From assembly GCA_030430345.1 (NCBI GenBank), contig JAUIFT010000107.1:1-7441 (forward strand): a DNA stretch of 7,441 nucleotides. The letters run 5' to 3'. Made by a program: the position numbers and the translations under genes. The notes beneath the pieces are model-generated. The model saw nothing but the letters and a program-made list of their open reading frames with translations. It searched no databases and was not told the origin of the DNA. Below, piece by piece: positions 1-5,073 of this stretch (its first letter is position 1; each line of letters opens with the position of its first letter). This DNA is from Calditrichia bacterium. Its GTDB lineage: Bacteria; Calditrichota; Calditrichia; RBG-13-44-9; J042.

Positions 1-183
1 TTGACCCGCCTGCTTCATGAGAAGCGTTACTCACTCTTTGGCGAAGGTCATCGCTGGATCGATATGCGCCGCTACGGCCTGTTAGATCAGTTGCCGCTGG
101 ATCGTGTCGGAGATCCGGTTCGTCCTGATGACGTCATTCATGTGCAATTCCCCCGCCCGCAGTCGGAAGTTAGCGGTGGTTGA
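1..183 (+). CDS. SusD/RagB-family outer-membrane nutrient-binding lipoprotein, C-terminal end only
   Basis: The reading frame is open from the window edge, so the gene's start lies outside; only the last 60 codons are present. The pattern of a charged helix with [18 protein letters not shown], then a leucine-rich link and a closing FPRPQSE segment, is the typical C-terminus of SusD/RagB proteins, where an E-R/K-x-x-x-L/F-x-E-G-x-R-W-x-D-x-R-R helix precedes a final 'P-x-P-x-x-E' motif. These proteins sit on the outer membrane and hand glycans or other nutrients to a partner TonB-dependent SusC transporter, which would be expected upstream, outside this window. The substrate cannot be told from this fragment. 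A strong terminator 48 bases after the stop suggests this is the last gene of its operon. Confidence 0.85.
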   Translation: MTRLLHEKRYSLFGEGHRWIDMRRYGLLDQLPLDRVGDPVRPDDVIHVQFPRPQSEVSGG

Positions 184-203
184 TTTGCCAAACGGCCCAA
201 ATA

Positions 204-222
204 TCAAGTGATTGACACTTGA
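204..222 (+). other. Small hairpin between susD-like stop and terminator
   Basis: TCAAGTG (204-210) and CACTTGA (216-222) are perfect 7-base complements around a 5-base loop. It has no T-tract of its own and lies 9 bases before the terminator stem, so it may protect or fold the 3' end of the transcript. This is a sequence observation; the role is inferred. Confidence 0.4.
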
Positions 223-231
223 ATCATTTTC

Positions 232-265
232 AATCCCTTCCGGGATATTTCCGGAAGGGATTTTT
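232..265 (+). terminator. Intrinsic terminator of the susD-like operon
   Basis: AATCCCTTCCGG (232-243) pairs perfectly with CCGGAAGGGATT (251-262) around a 7-base loop, giving a 12-bp GC-rich stem whose 3' arm runs into a T-tract (261-265). It lies 48 bases after the susD-like stop codon and before the next gene's ribosome-binding site. It should end transcription from the left, making the following amidase gene a separate unit. Confidence 0.9.
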
Positions 266-352
266 CTCATTACAAGCCAGCATTGAATATTTCCCGCAGA
301 TGTAATATCTTTTCAGGATAAATTGTTAGTCATCCATTCCAGAGGATTCGTT

Positions 353-1408
353 ATGCCATTGTTTATTAGCAATATCCGCATCTTTTTTCATTTACTGTTA
401 TTCGCTGTTTTTGTGGCACTAATGGGCTGTGTCGTGGAAAATCCCGACACTCCGGAAGCATCCACCACAGCGGAGAAACCGATTCCCGAACCGCAATATT
501 TTCTGGATGAAACCCAAACGCACAACAAATTCAGCAGCACAATTCCTCCCGTATTAACAGTGCCGTCCGGGGCAGTCATCAAAGTATCGACCGAAGAGGC
601 TTCCGATGCGCAATTACATGTTGGATCCACCGCGGCGGATGTTCCCAATGTCAAATTCGACCCTATACACCCGCTAACCGGACCAGTTTATGTGGAGAAT
701 GCCGAGCCCGGTGATCTCCTGAAAGTAACCCTGCATAAAATTGAAATCGGCAGTTGGGGATGGTCGGGCATTTTTCCCGGATTTGGTTATCTGGCCGGTC
801 AATTTAGCGAGCCATATTTGAAAACCTTCGAAATCCCGGAAGGTGCGACATCGGTAACATTTAATGATGACATCGAAATTCCTTTAAATCCTTTTCCGGG
901 AGTAATGGGCGTTGCGCCGGACACCGAGGAAATGCTTTCGACAATTCCGCCCCGGGCAAATGGCGGCAATATGGATAACCCTTATCATGTGGAAGGGACC
1001 GTGCATTATTTTCCGGTATTTGTCGCCGGCGGTTTGTTCTCCATCGGTGATACCCATGCGGCGCAAGGTATGGGGGAAGTATGCGGCACTGCTATCGAAG
1101 CGCCGATGTCAATCGTATACCAGATAGAATTGATCAAAGGCCCCCATCACATCAAGGAGCCGCAGTACGAAAGTGATGAATATTACGCTGTTTCCGCCCA
1201 TGCGACAACCCTGGACGAAGCGGCCAAAAAGGCTACCGCTTACATGGTGGAGCATCTTGTCGCTGTGCATAAAATGACCCCGAATGACGCCTATGTGCTA
1301 TGCTCTTTAGTGGGGGATTTGGTAATTGCAGAAGTTGTTGACGTGCCGAACGTCCTGGTGAGTATGCATATGCCGAAAAGTGTATTCCGCAAGAAATCTG
1401 CGGAATAA
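353..1408 (+). CDS. Acetamidase/formamidase-family protein, predicted lipoprotein
   Basis: The 351-residue product belongs to the FmdA/AmdA family, metal-dependent amidases that hydrolyse formamide, acetamide or related small amides to the acid and ammonia. Diagnostic segments are HPLTGPVYVENAEPGD (about 106-121), GGNMDN (204-209) and the block LFSIGDTHAAQGMGEVCGTA (228-247), whose Asp, His and Glu are the likely metal and active-site residues. Unlike most members, it begins with a signal peptide: a hydrophobic stretch at 10-24 and a lipobox ALMGC with Cys26, followed by a disordered Pro/Thr/Glu-rich linker to about residue 50. It is therefore probably anchored to a membrane facing the periplasm or outside. 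The ATG at 353 is chosen because AGAGGA (341-346) sits 6 bases before it; the TTG at 323 has no such site and would place 11 polar residues before the signal. The true substrate is unknown. Confidence 0.88.
   Translation: MPLFISNIRIFFHLLLFAVFVALMGCVVENPDTPEASTTAEKPIPEPQYFLDETQTHNKFSSTIPPVLTVPSGAVIKVSTEEASDAQLHVGSTAADVPNVKFDPIHPLTGPVYVENAEPGDLLKVTLHKIEIGSWGWSGIFPGFGYLAGQFSEPYLKTFEIPEGATSVTFNDDIEIPLNPFPGVMGVAPDTEEMLSTIPPRANGGNMDNPYHVEGTVHYFPVFVAGGLFSIGDTHAAQGMGEVCGTAIEAPMSIVYQIELIKGPHHIKEPQYESDEYYAVSAHATTLDEAAKKATAYMVEHLVAVHKMTPNDAYVLCSLVGDLVIAEVVDVPNVLVSMHMPKSVFRKKSAE
1383..1407 (+). other. Hairpin across the amidase stop codon
   Basis: TATTCCGCA (1383-1391) is a perfect 9-base complement of TGCGGAATA (1399-1407) around a 7-base loop; the right arm includes the first two bases of the TAA stop. 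No T-run follows, so it is not a classical intrinsic terminator. It could stabilise the mRNA end or pause transcription ahead of the convergent gene that ends only 27 bases on. Confidence 0.45.
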
Positions 1409-1435
1409 CAGACTCACTTCCCATTCCTGAAATCG

Positions 1436-2104
1436 TTATTCAGCCGGACCGGTATTCATACCGGCCGGTTTATCATATTTTTCAATCCACTCCTGCACTT
1501 GCGCTTCGAATGGCGCCTTATGCGGGATTCCTTTTTCGGGAGACTGGTTAATATGTTTCGCATCCCTTGTCTTTAAAAAGAGTGCCATCCCCTTTTGATT
1601 TGCCCAGTAGTAAAGCCCCCACTTTTGCAAACTCCAGGCTGCATCGTACGCATTCACTTCGTAGTCGATGTAGTAAAGTTTTCCCCGGTGGACGACGAAA
1701 TTCGTTGGAAAATAATCAATATTCAGCTGCATCTTTTCCATTTTTTCCGCTATCCGAAACAACTGGGAAAGCAGAGTTTTTTCCGGGGAGCGCTCCGCAA
1801 TCCAATTAGCAGCGGTGACGCCGTTAATGAACTCTTTGATCAAATACTGATTTTCATCGTCATATGCAATTAAATTAGGGACAAGGATTCCGGATTTTTT
1901 CAATTGATGATAAGCTTCAATTTCGCTCCAAAGTTTATTACCGCTAAACTGATAATACGGATTCGGCTCATCATGCATAATTTTTAAAACCCTGGGGATA
2001 CCATTATGCGTTGCCAGGTAAGAGTATCCCGATTTCCCTTTTCCCAATAAGCTATCAATGGTTAATTCACCGATGACTGACGGATATTTTTTTGGAATTT
2101 CCAT
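1436..2104 (-). CDS. Small protein-kinase-like protein
   Basis: The 222-residue product carries the core marks of the protein-kinase-like fold in order: a glycine-rich loop LLGKGKSGYSYLA (19-31), a VLKI lysine (Lys41), a helix glutamate (Glu61 or Glu63), a hinge-like QYLIKEFINGV (86-96), a catalytic-loop pattern Asp130-x4-Asn135 in NIDYFPTNFV, and a metal-binding Asp147 in YIDYE where DFG usually stands. With about 75 residues after that Asp and no full activation segment or C-lobe, it is much shorter than Ser/Thr kinases. It resembles compact kinase families such as Bud32 or small-molecule kinases. The substrate could be a protein or a small molecule. The start is supported by GGGAG 7 bases before the ATG (2112-2116 on the plus strand). 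It converges on the amidase gene and is transcribed alone, apparently from the promoter at 2389-2416. Confidence 0.75.
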   Translation of the reverse strand: MEIPKKYPSVIGELTIDSLLGKGKSGYSYLATHNGIPRVLKIMHDEPNPYYQFSGNKLWSEIEAYHQLKKSGILVPNLIAYDDENQYLIKEFINGVTAANWIAERSPEKTLLSQLFRIAEKMEKMQLNIDYFPTNFVVHRGKLYYIDYEVNAYDAAWSLQKWGLYYWANQKGMALFLKTRDAKHINQSPEKGIPHKAPFEAQVQEWIEKYDKPAGMNTGPAE

Positions 2105-2173
2105 TTATGGGCTCCCGTAAAACGCTGCCATGTTCACATAAGCGGCACTTCTATTCTGCGCCTCAAAACGCTT

Positions 2174-2279
2174 AACCGTTTCATTATCCCATTTTTAATG
2201 CGAGCGCGCTGCTTCCGCAGTCACTTAATACTTAGACCACTAAAACTGAGAGTCTGCGGACATTTTTTCAGAAACGGTT
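2174..2279 (-). promoter_or_regulatory. Nested inverted repeats, possible structured leader RNA
   Basis: Two complementary pairs are nested. The outer arms are AACCGTTTC (2174-2182) and GAAACGGTT (2271-2279), a perfect 9-bp match; the inner arms are TCCGCAG (2214-2220) and CTGCGGA (2254-2260), a perfect 7-bp match. Read on the minus strand this would form a two-tier stem about 106 bases long, ending some 70 bases before the kinase-like start codon and inside the transcript predicted from the 2389-2416 promoter. On the plus strand the inner pair is followed by six T residues (2263-2268), so a plus-strand small RNA is an alternative. I recognise no known riboswitch. The pairing is seen directly; function is inferred. 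Confidence 0.4.
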
Positions 2280-2326
2280 TCGTTGATCCGGTATCCGCTG
2301 CCTGATTCTTTTTATAAAGAGGAACA

Positions 2327-2351
2327 TTCCCGGGAAAATCCATACCGGGAA
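2327..2351 (-). promoter_or_regulatory. Hairpin just inside the predicted leader
   Basis: TTCCCGG (2327-2333) and CCGGGAA (2345-2351) form a perfect 7-bp stem with an 11-base loop. It would lie about 30 bases downstream of the transcription start predicted from the 2389-2416 promoter. The left arm is also part of the 10-base palindrome TTCCCGGGAA (2327-2336), so a protein-binding site is equally possible. Confidence 0.35.
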
Positions 2352-2388
2352 CCAGTGCGGATTAATGATAGTGATCCAGTGTAGTATT

Positions 2389-2416
2389 ATTATAGTACCG
2401 GGAAGCGCGCCTGCAA
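2389..2416 (-). promoter_or_regulatory. Candidate sigma70-type promoter for the kinase-like gene
   Basis: On the minus strand TTGCAG (2416-2411) is followed after 16 bases by a perfect TATAAT (2394-2389). The predicted start of transcription is near 2382, which would give a leader of roughly 280 bases before the kinase-like gene at 2104. The -10 box is the strongest match in this gap; the -35 matches only the TTG of the consensus. Confidence 0.45.
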
Positions 2417-2549
2417 GTGATCTAACTCGCTCATTCTTTCTGACAATTTCAGTATTTTCAAATTATACCGGTATGGCACAAGTAAGCGCTTCGCTGCAGA
2501 AGGTTTTCCAGCTTAGAAAAGAATCGATATCCAGCGAGTTGAGATAAGG

Positions 2550-3611
2550 TTAATGAATCTCGATTCCGGAAGATCCCGGAAGGGTTGACACAAAGGCTGA
2601 TCCCATTAATTGGGTTGGTGTATAGCTGCCCGGCGTTTGCTCGCTAACCAGTAATTTCTTGACAACACCAAGGGAGCCAAACACAGTTACTTCATAGCCA
2701 TTAGCGGTTTGCAAAAAACCAGTTTTGGTTTTCCCCTGCTCGTTTTCAACCTTGCCCCAAACGAACACTTTTTCGGATTTACGCCGCTTTTCCGAAGGTC
2801 CTTTTATACGCTTCTCAATTCTGTTTTTCAAAAAATTCTGTAGCGGTCGAATTTTCAGAATTGGGGTAAAAAAACCAACAATTCGCGCACTTCGAATGGT
2901 TTGCCGGGGAAATGGCACATATACCTCAATGTTGGGAATCCCGGTCGTATAATATGCTGTGGAAACATCTCCCCAGGGAATGGTCATCGCCCATTTCTTC
3001 CCATTACCAAAATCAATCTCTCTCGGATTATATACCAATGGTTTCGCCTGAATACGCCCATCTACGCGCGCCCGGTTCCCCAGCGCCAGCCCTTCCAGCG
3101 ACGACTTCGCCGTACCGGCACTAATGCCGGCGCGGGCATCGAATCCCAATTGCAAATGGGTCGCATCCGGTAGCGCTGATTTTAATGAGGCAGCTAAGGC
3201 ATCTGTGGGAATTACGTCGAAGCCAACGCCGGGACAAATAACAATCTTTGCATCCAGAGCTGCATTATGGTTGGCATGGGCATGTTCGAAAACACTGATT
3301 TCACCGGTAATATCGAGATAATGAGTATTTGTCTTCAGGCAAGCGGTCAGCATAGGCGCGCTGGTATGAGAAAAAGGACCGGCGCAATGCAAAACGATGT
3401 TAACATCCTTTAGCTGATCTTCAATAACGCCGGGGTCTGCCAGGTCGAAAACTTTCGCCGGTAAATTCAATTCTGCTGCCAATGCGGTAGTTTTCTCACG
3501 ATTTCGCCCCGCTAACACTGGGCACATCCCCTCCTCGAGGGCTTGCCGGGCAATCAGTTCGCCGGAGTAACCATAAGCGCCATAAATCATCCAGTCAGGT
3601 TCATTTTTCAT
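2550..3611 (-). CDS. Saccharopine-dehydrogenase-like NAD(P)-binding oxidoreductase
   Basis: The 353-residue product opens with a Rossmann nucleotide-binding site, MIYGAYGYSGELIA (8-21), with the GxxGxxG pattern at Gly11, Gly14 and Gly17. It is followed by LAGRN (33-37) at the second strand's end, VLHCAGPF (73-80), YLDITGE (98-104) and CPGVGFDVIPTDALA (126-140). This order is typical of the saccharopine dehydrogenase NADP-binding family that includes trans-acting enoyl reductases and other unassigned oxidoreductases. The C-terminal half is less conserved, with a basic helix (about 262-281). It is probably cytoplasmic; the substrate is unknown, and true lysine-pathway saccharopine dehydrogenase is unlikely. 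The start at 3611 is chosen because AAAGGA (rc of 3618-3623) lies 6 bases before the ATG; a longer frame from 3632 lacks such a site. Confidence 0.82.
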   Translation of the reverse strand: MKNEPDWMIYGAYGYSGELIARQALEEGMCPVLAGRNREKTTALAAELNLPAKVFDLADPGVIEDQLKDVNIVLHCAGPFSHTSAPMLTACLKTNTHYLDITGEISVFEHAHANHNAALDAKIVICPGVGFDVIPTDALAASLKSALPDATHLQLGFDARAGISAGTAKSSLEGLALGNRARVDGRIQAKPLVYNPREIDFGNGKKWAMTIPWGDVSTAYYTTGIPNIEVYVPFPRQTIRSARIVGFFTPILKIRPLQNFLKNRIEKRIKGPSEKRRKSEKVFVWGKVENEQGKTKTGFLQTANGYEVTVFGSLGVVKKLLVSEQTPGSYTPTQLMGSAFVSTLPGSSGIEIH

Positions 3612-3758
3612 TATGATTCCTTTTGCCCTCAATTTAGCATTTTTACTCGAAAAAGAAAACCCCGGAACTTCCTTTTAAAGCAGGAGATAAGGCCAGGAGA
3701 AACAATTATTTCAGCTTTTGATTGAGATCGTGAAATTTTTATTTTTTCATTTTTTTAT

Positions 3759-3787
3759 TTGCAGAAACAAAAATTTTGCATTATATA
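3759..3787 (+). promoter_or_regulatory. Weak candidate promoter for the AP2-repeat gene
   Basis: TTGCAG (3759-3764) and TATATA (3782-3787) are spaced by 17 bases and lie in an A/T-rich setting. The same -35 hexamer occurs in the candidate promoter of the kinase-like gene. If used, it would place all the downstream dyads inside a leader of about 240 bases. The hexamer matches are only partial and other start sites are possible. Confidence 0.25.
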
Positions 3788-3841
3788 GAGTCTTGTAAAA
3801 GAATACATAAAGGAATTAGTACAATACTTCTAGTTATTGCT

Positions 3842-3860
3842 TCTGATATGGCATATCTGA
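3842..3860. promoter_or_regulatory. Near-perfect 19-base palindrome, operator-like
   Basis: TCTGATATGGCATATCTGA reads as two 9-base half-sites around one central base, with a single mismatched pair; the inner GATATG-G-CATATC is perfect. A one-base centre suits a dimeric DNA-binding protein better than an RNA hairpin. Confidence 0.4.
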
Positions 3861-3869
3861 TTAATTGCC

Positions 3870-3888
3870 GAAAATCATCCTGATTTTC
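3870..3888. promoter_or_regulatory. 8-bp inverted repeat with a 3-base loop
   Basis: GAAAATCA (3870-3877) and TGATTTTC (3881-3888) are perfect complements around TCC. TTGC (3865-3868) and GCAA (3892-3895) extend the pairing beyond a small asymmetric bulge. There is no T-tract, so it is not an obvious terminator. Confidence 0.4.
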
Positions 3889-3916
3889 TTCGCAAATAAC
3901 ACATAATTCCTTTCGC

Positions 3917-3932
3917 TTCCGAGTACTCGGAA
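3917..3932. promoter_or_regulatory. Perfect 16-base palindrome, operator-like
   Basis: TTCCGAGTACTCGGAA is fully symmetric with no loop, the form expected of a site bound by a homodimeric regulator. It lies 105 bases before the AP2-repeat start. Its GC-rich half-site stands out in AT-rich surroundings. The half-site TTCCGAG also appears alone at 5425-5431, upstream of the 97-residue gene. Confidence 0.5.
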
Positions 3933-3954
3933 TTTCGGAATAATTAACAAACAA

Positions 3955-4002
3955 GTTTAGTAGTAAATATTCTCCGTTTATCGGATGAGGTATATTCTAA
4001 AC
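3955..4002 (+). promoter_or_regulatory. Three-tier nested stem in the AP2-repeat leader
   Basis: Three arm pairs nest in order: GTTTAG (3955-3960) with CTAAAC (3997-4002), AATAT (3966-3970) with ATATT (3992-3996), and TCCG (3973-3976) with CGGA (3982-3985) around a 5-base loop. As RNA this gives one elongated imperfect hairpin ending 10 bases before the palindrome that overlaps the ribosome-binding site. The lower stems are A/U-rich, so stability is modest. Confidence 0.35.
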
Positions 4003-4011
4003 AGAATGAAT

Positions 4012-4028
4012 CTTTAACACTGTTAAAG
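4012..4028 (+). promoter_or_regulatory. 17-base palindrome overlapping the ribosome-binding site
   Basis: CTTTAACACTGTTAAAG is a perfect palindrome around one central base. Its right arm overlaps the Shine-Dalgarno AAAGGAG (4025-4031) that lies 6 bases before the ATG at 4038. As DNA it could be an operator. As RNA, CTTTAA and TTAAAG can pair around a 5-base loop and partly hide the Shine-Dalgarno. Either way it is well placed to control the AP2-repeat gene, possibly by its own product. Confidence 0.5.
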
Positions 4029-4037
4029 GAGACGTGC

Positions 4038-4994
4038 ATGATAGTGCAGACGGCAGAGACGGGACAGGAGAACGGTGTTGTTCCTGCAAGTGAAAATATT
4101 GGCAACAATGAAGAGAGGAAATTGGGAATGCGGTTTATATGCCGCAGAAATGATGGTGATTTCTGGTATGTGCAAATCAGGGTCATGACAAACGGGACCA
4201 GATATGCTTTACCGGGGAAATCTTTTTATGATCATAAATATGGCGGCAAAGAAAACGCGCTGACAGAAGCGATAAAATATCGCGATTCTAAAGCGAAGGA
4301 CTTCTTCGACGAAGTTGGCTACGAAAATGTTGAACGTAAGAAAAAAGCACCGAAGATTCCCAAGTTTAAAAAGCGGAAAGAAGCAACATCCGGACTGCTA
4401 GCGAATCTTCATTATATCCATCTTTATAAACGAAATGGCAAATACACGCGTTGTGTGGTTGATGTATCGGTAAATGTTCATGGTATTAAATACCACTCAA
4501 CCGCATACTCCTACGATTTTGCCAAATATGGCGGAAAAGCTTCCACAATTAAAATTGCCAAGAATGACCGCAACAGACTGGCGAATCTGGTTCATACCAA
4601 AGCAATGGAACTGAATCAATCTTCTCCCCTTTCCGAAGCAGAGACAAAGCGCATCATTAAAGGCATTCGCATTAATCGCACCCCACCGACGGTTGAAAAA
4701 GACCCGGATATGTTCATTAAAAGATCCTATTCCAATGATTACTGGATTGTTAATATTCGGAAGAAATTGTGGGGAGTATATTATCGGGTACCCAGCCGCC
4801 GCTTTTACGATAATGAATATGGTGGCCGGCACAAAAGCCGTATCCATGCGAGATTATTTACAAAAGACCTTGAATCGGTAATTGAGGCGGAATTCGATGC
4901 ACTCAGAGGCGCCAATATTCGCGACGGTGCGCAGATTAAACCGCGCTTCCTGAAGTTAGTGCATGATTATCTTGACAAATTGGATCAATCTTAA
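4038..4994 (+). CDS. Triple AP2/ERF-like repeat protein, putative DNA-binding
   Basis: The 318-residue product contains three related segments at about 31-90, 125-184 and 226-283. Each has beta-strand-like runs (WYVQIRV, CVVDVSV, WIVNIRK), then an aromatic-rich strand, a (K/E)YGG anchor (Tyr68, Tyr164, Tyr261) and a helix rich in charged residues. The anchors are 96 and 97 residues apart. This strand-strand-strand-YGG-helix layout, with F/Y-x-x-x-KYGG(K)-x-x-A-x-x-x-A-x-x-x-RD in repeat 1, matches bacterial AP2-like DNA-binding domains, which usually sit beside HNH nuclease or integrase domains. None is visible here. Basic linkers (101-115) join the repeats. It is probably a DNA-binding protein, perhaps a regulator. 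The start has an excellent Shine-Dalgarno AAAGGAG 6 bases upstream. The family call rests on pattern recognition of repeat 1; repeats 2 and 3 are more diverged. Confidence 0.7.
   Translation: MIVQTAETGQENGVVPASENIGNNEERKLGMRFICRRNDGDFWYVQIRVMTNGTRYALPGKSFYDHKYGGKENALTEAIKYRDSKAKDFFDEVGYENVERKKKAPKIPKFKKRKEATSGLLANLHYIHLYKRNGKYTRCVVDVSVNVHGIKYHSTAYSYDFAKYGGKASTIKIAKNDRNRLANLVHTKAMELNQSSPLSEAETKRIIKGIRINRTPPTVEKDPDMFIKRSYSNDYWIVNIRKKLWGVYYRVPSRRFYDNEYGGRHKSRIHARLFTKDLESVIEAEFDALRGANIRDGAQIKPRFLKLVHDYLDKLDQS
4128..4886 (+). repeat. Three diverged protein-level repeats within the AP2-like gene
   Basis: The repeated units correspond to codons 31-90 (4128-4307), 125-184 (4410-4589) and 226-283 (4713-4886). 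Shared positions are the hydrophobic/aromatic core before the anchor, a Y/F-D pair (Tyr64-Asp65, Tyr159-Asp160, Tyr257-Asp258), and YGG itself. I see no obvious DNA-level repeat, so the triplication is old rather than a recent duplication. Confidence 0.65.
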
Positions 4995-5012
4995 GACCAC
5001 TGCCAATAAAAC

Positions 5013-5045
5013 AAAAGCCTGATCGTTTACGGTCAGGCTTTTTTC
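5013..5045. terminator. Bidirectional intrinsic terminator
   Basis: AAAAGCCTGA (5013-5022) pairs with TCAGGCTTTT (5033-5042); a further T-G wobble and a C-G pair close a 6-base loop. The plus-strand T-run (5039-5044) follows the AP2-repeat stop by about 45 bases. Read from the other strand, the stem is followed by TTTTGTTTT, so it also serves the convergent gene that stops at 5074. Confidence 0.9.
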
Positions 5046-5073
5046 TTACCAATAAAGTTGTGAGAATGATTGA

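Larger units (their letters stand above)
2105..2549. other. 445-base non-coding gap with promoter and structured leader
   Basis: No convincing gene lies here; the only plus-strand frame of note (2365-2547) lacks a ribosome-binding site and resembles nothing known. The gap holds a sigma70-like promoter reading toward the kinase-like gene, a 7-bp hairpin and two nested long-range inverted repeats. TACCGGGAA is repeated directly at 2343-2351 and 2396-2404, and a perfect palindrome ATACCGGTAT lies at 2465-2474. No terminator was found just after the oxidoreductase gene that ends at 2550, so some readthrough into this gap is possible. Confidence 0.6.
3612..4037. other. 426-base AT-rich divergent intergenic region full of dyads
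   Basis: This gap separates the minus-strand oxidoreductase from the plus-strand AP2-repeat gene and must hold promoters for both. Its middle (about 3720-3850) is dominated by A/T runs, and no credible gene is present. From 3842 to 4028 five separate dyad-symmetric elements follow one another, listed individually below. I see no transposon ends, direct-repeat target duplications or tRNA. Confidence 0.7.

Noticed and set aside
323..352. Upstream TTG start for the amidase
   Set aside because: There is no ribosome-binding site before it, and it would add a polar stretch in front of a good signal peptide; the ATG at 353 has AGAGGA at ideal spacing.
1..1408. Treating the SusD-like and amidase genes as one operon
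   Set aside because: A 12-bp stem terminator with a T-tract lies between them at 232-265.
1449..1464. CCGGTAT-TC-ATACCGG hairpin near the end of the kinase-like gene as a terminator for the amidase
   Set aside because: It lies inside the opposing coding region, has a two-base loop and is followed by only scattered T residues; CCGG-rich palindromes are common in this window.
2365..2547. Open frame of 60 codons on the plus strand in the gap between the kinase-like and oxidoreductase genes
   Set aside because: It has no Shine-Dalgarno, while neighbouring real genes have strong ones; the product resembles nothing and it runs against the candidate promoter.
3612..3632. Seven-residue N-terminal extension of the oxidoreductase
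   Set aside because: The ATG at 3611 has AAAGGA 6 bases upstream and the extension would contain that site; the Rossmann strand starts just after the shorter N-terminus.
3640..3725. Two CAGGAGA-like sequences that could be ribosome-binding sites of a tiny plus-strand gene
   Set aside because: No start codon at proper spacing opens a frame of more than a few codons.
3944..4186. 80-codon minus-strand frame across the start of the AP2-repeat gene
   Set aside because: It is antisense to a well-supported gene and its regulatory region, with Cys/Ser-rich composition typical of shadow frames.
4497..4847. 116-codon minus-strand frame inside the AP2-repeat gene
   Set aside because: It lies wholly antisense to a gene with a strong ribosome-binding site and conserved repeats; no independent signal supports it.
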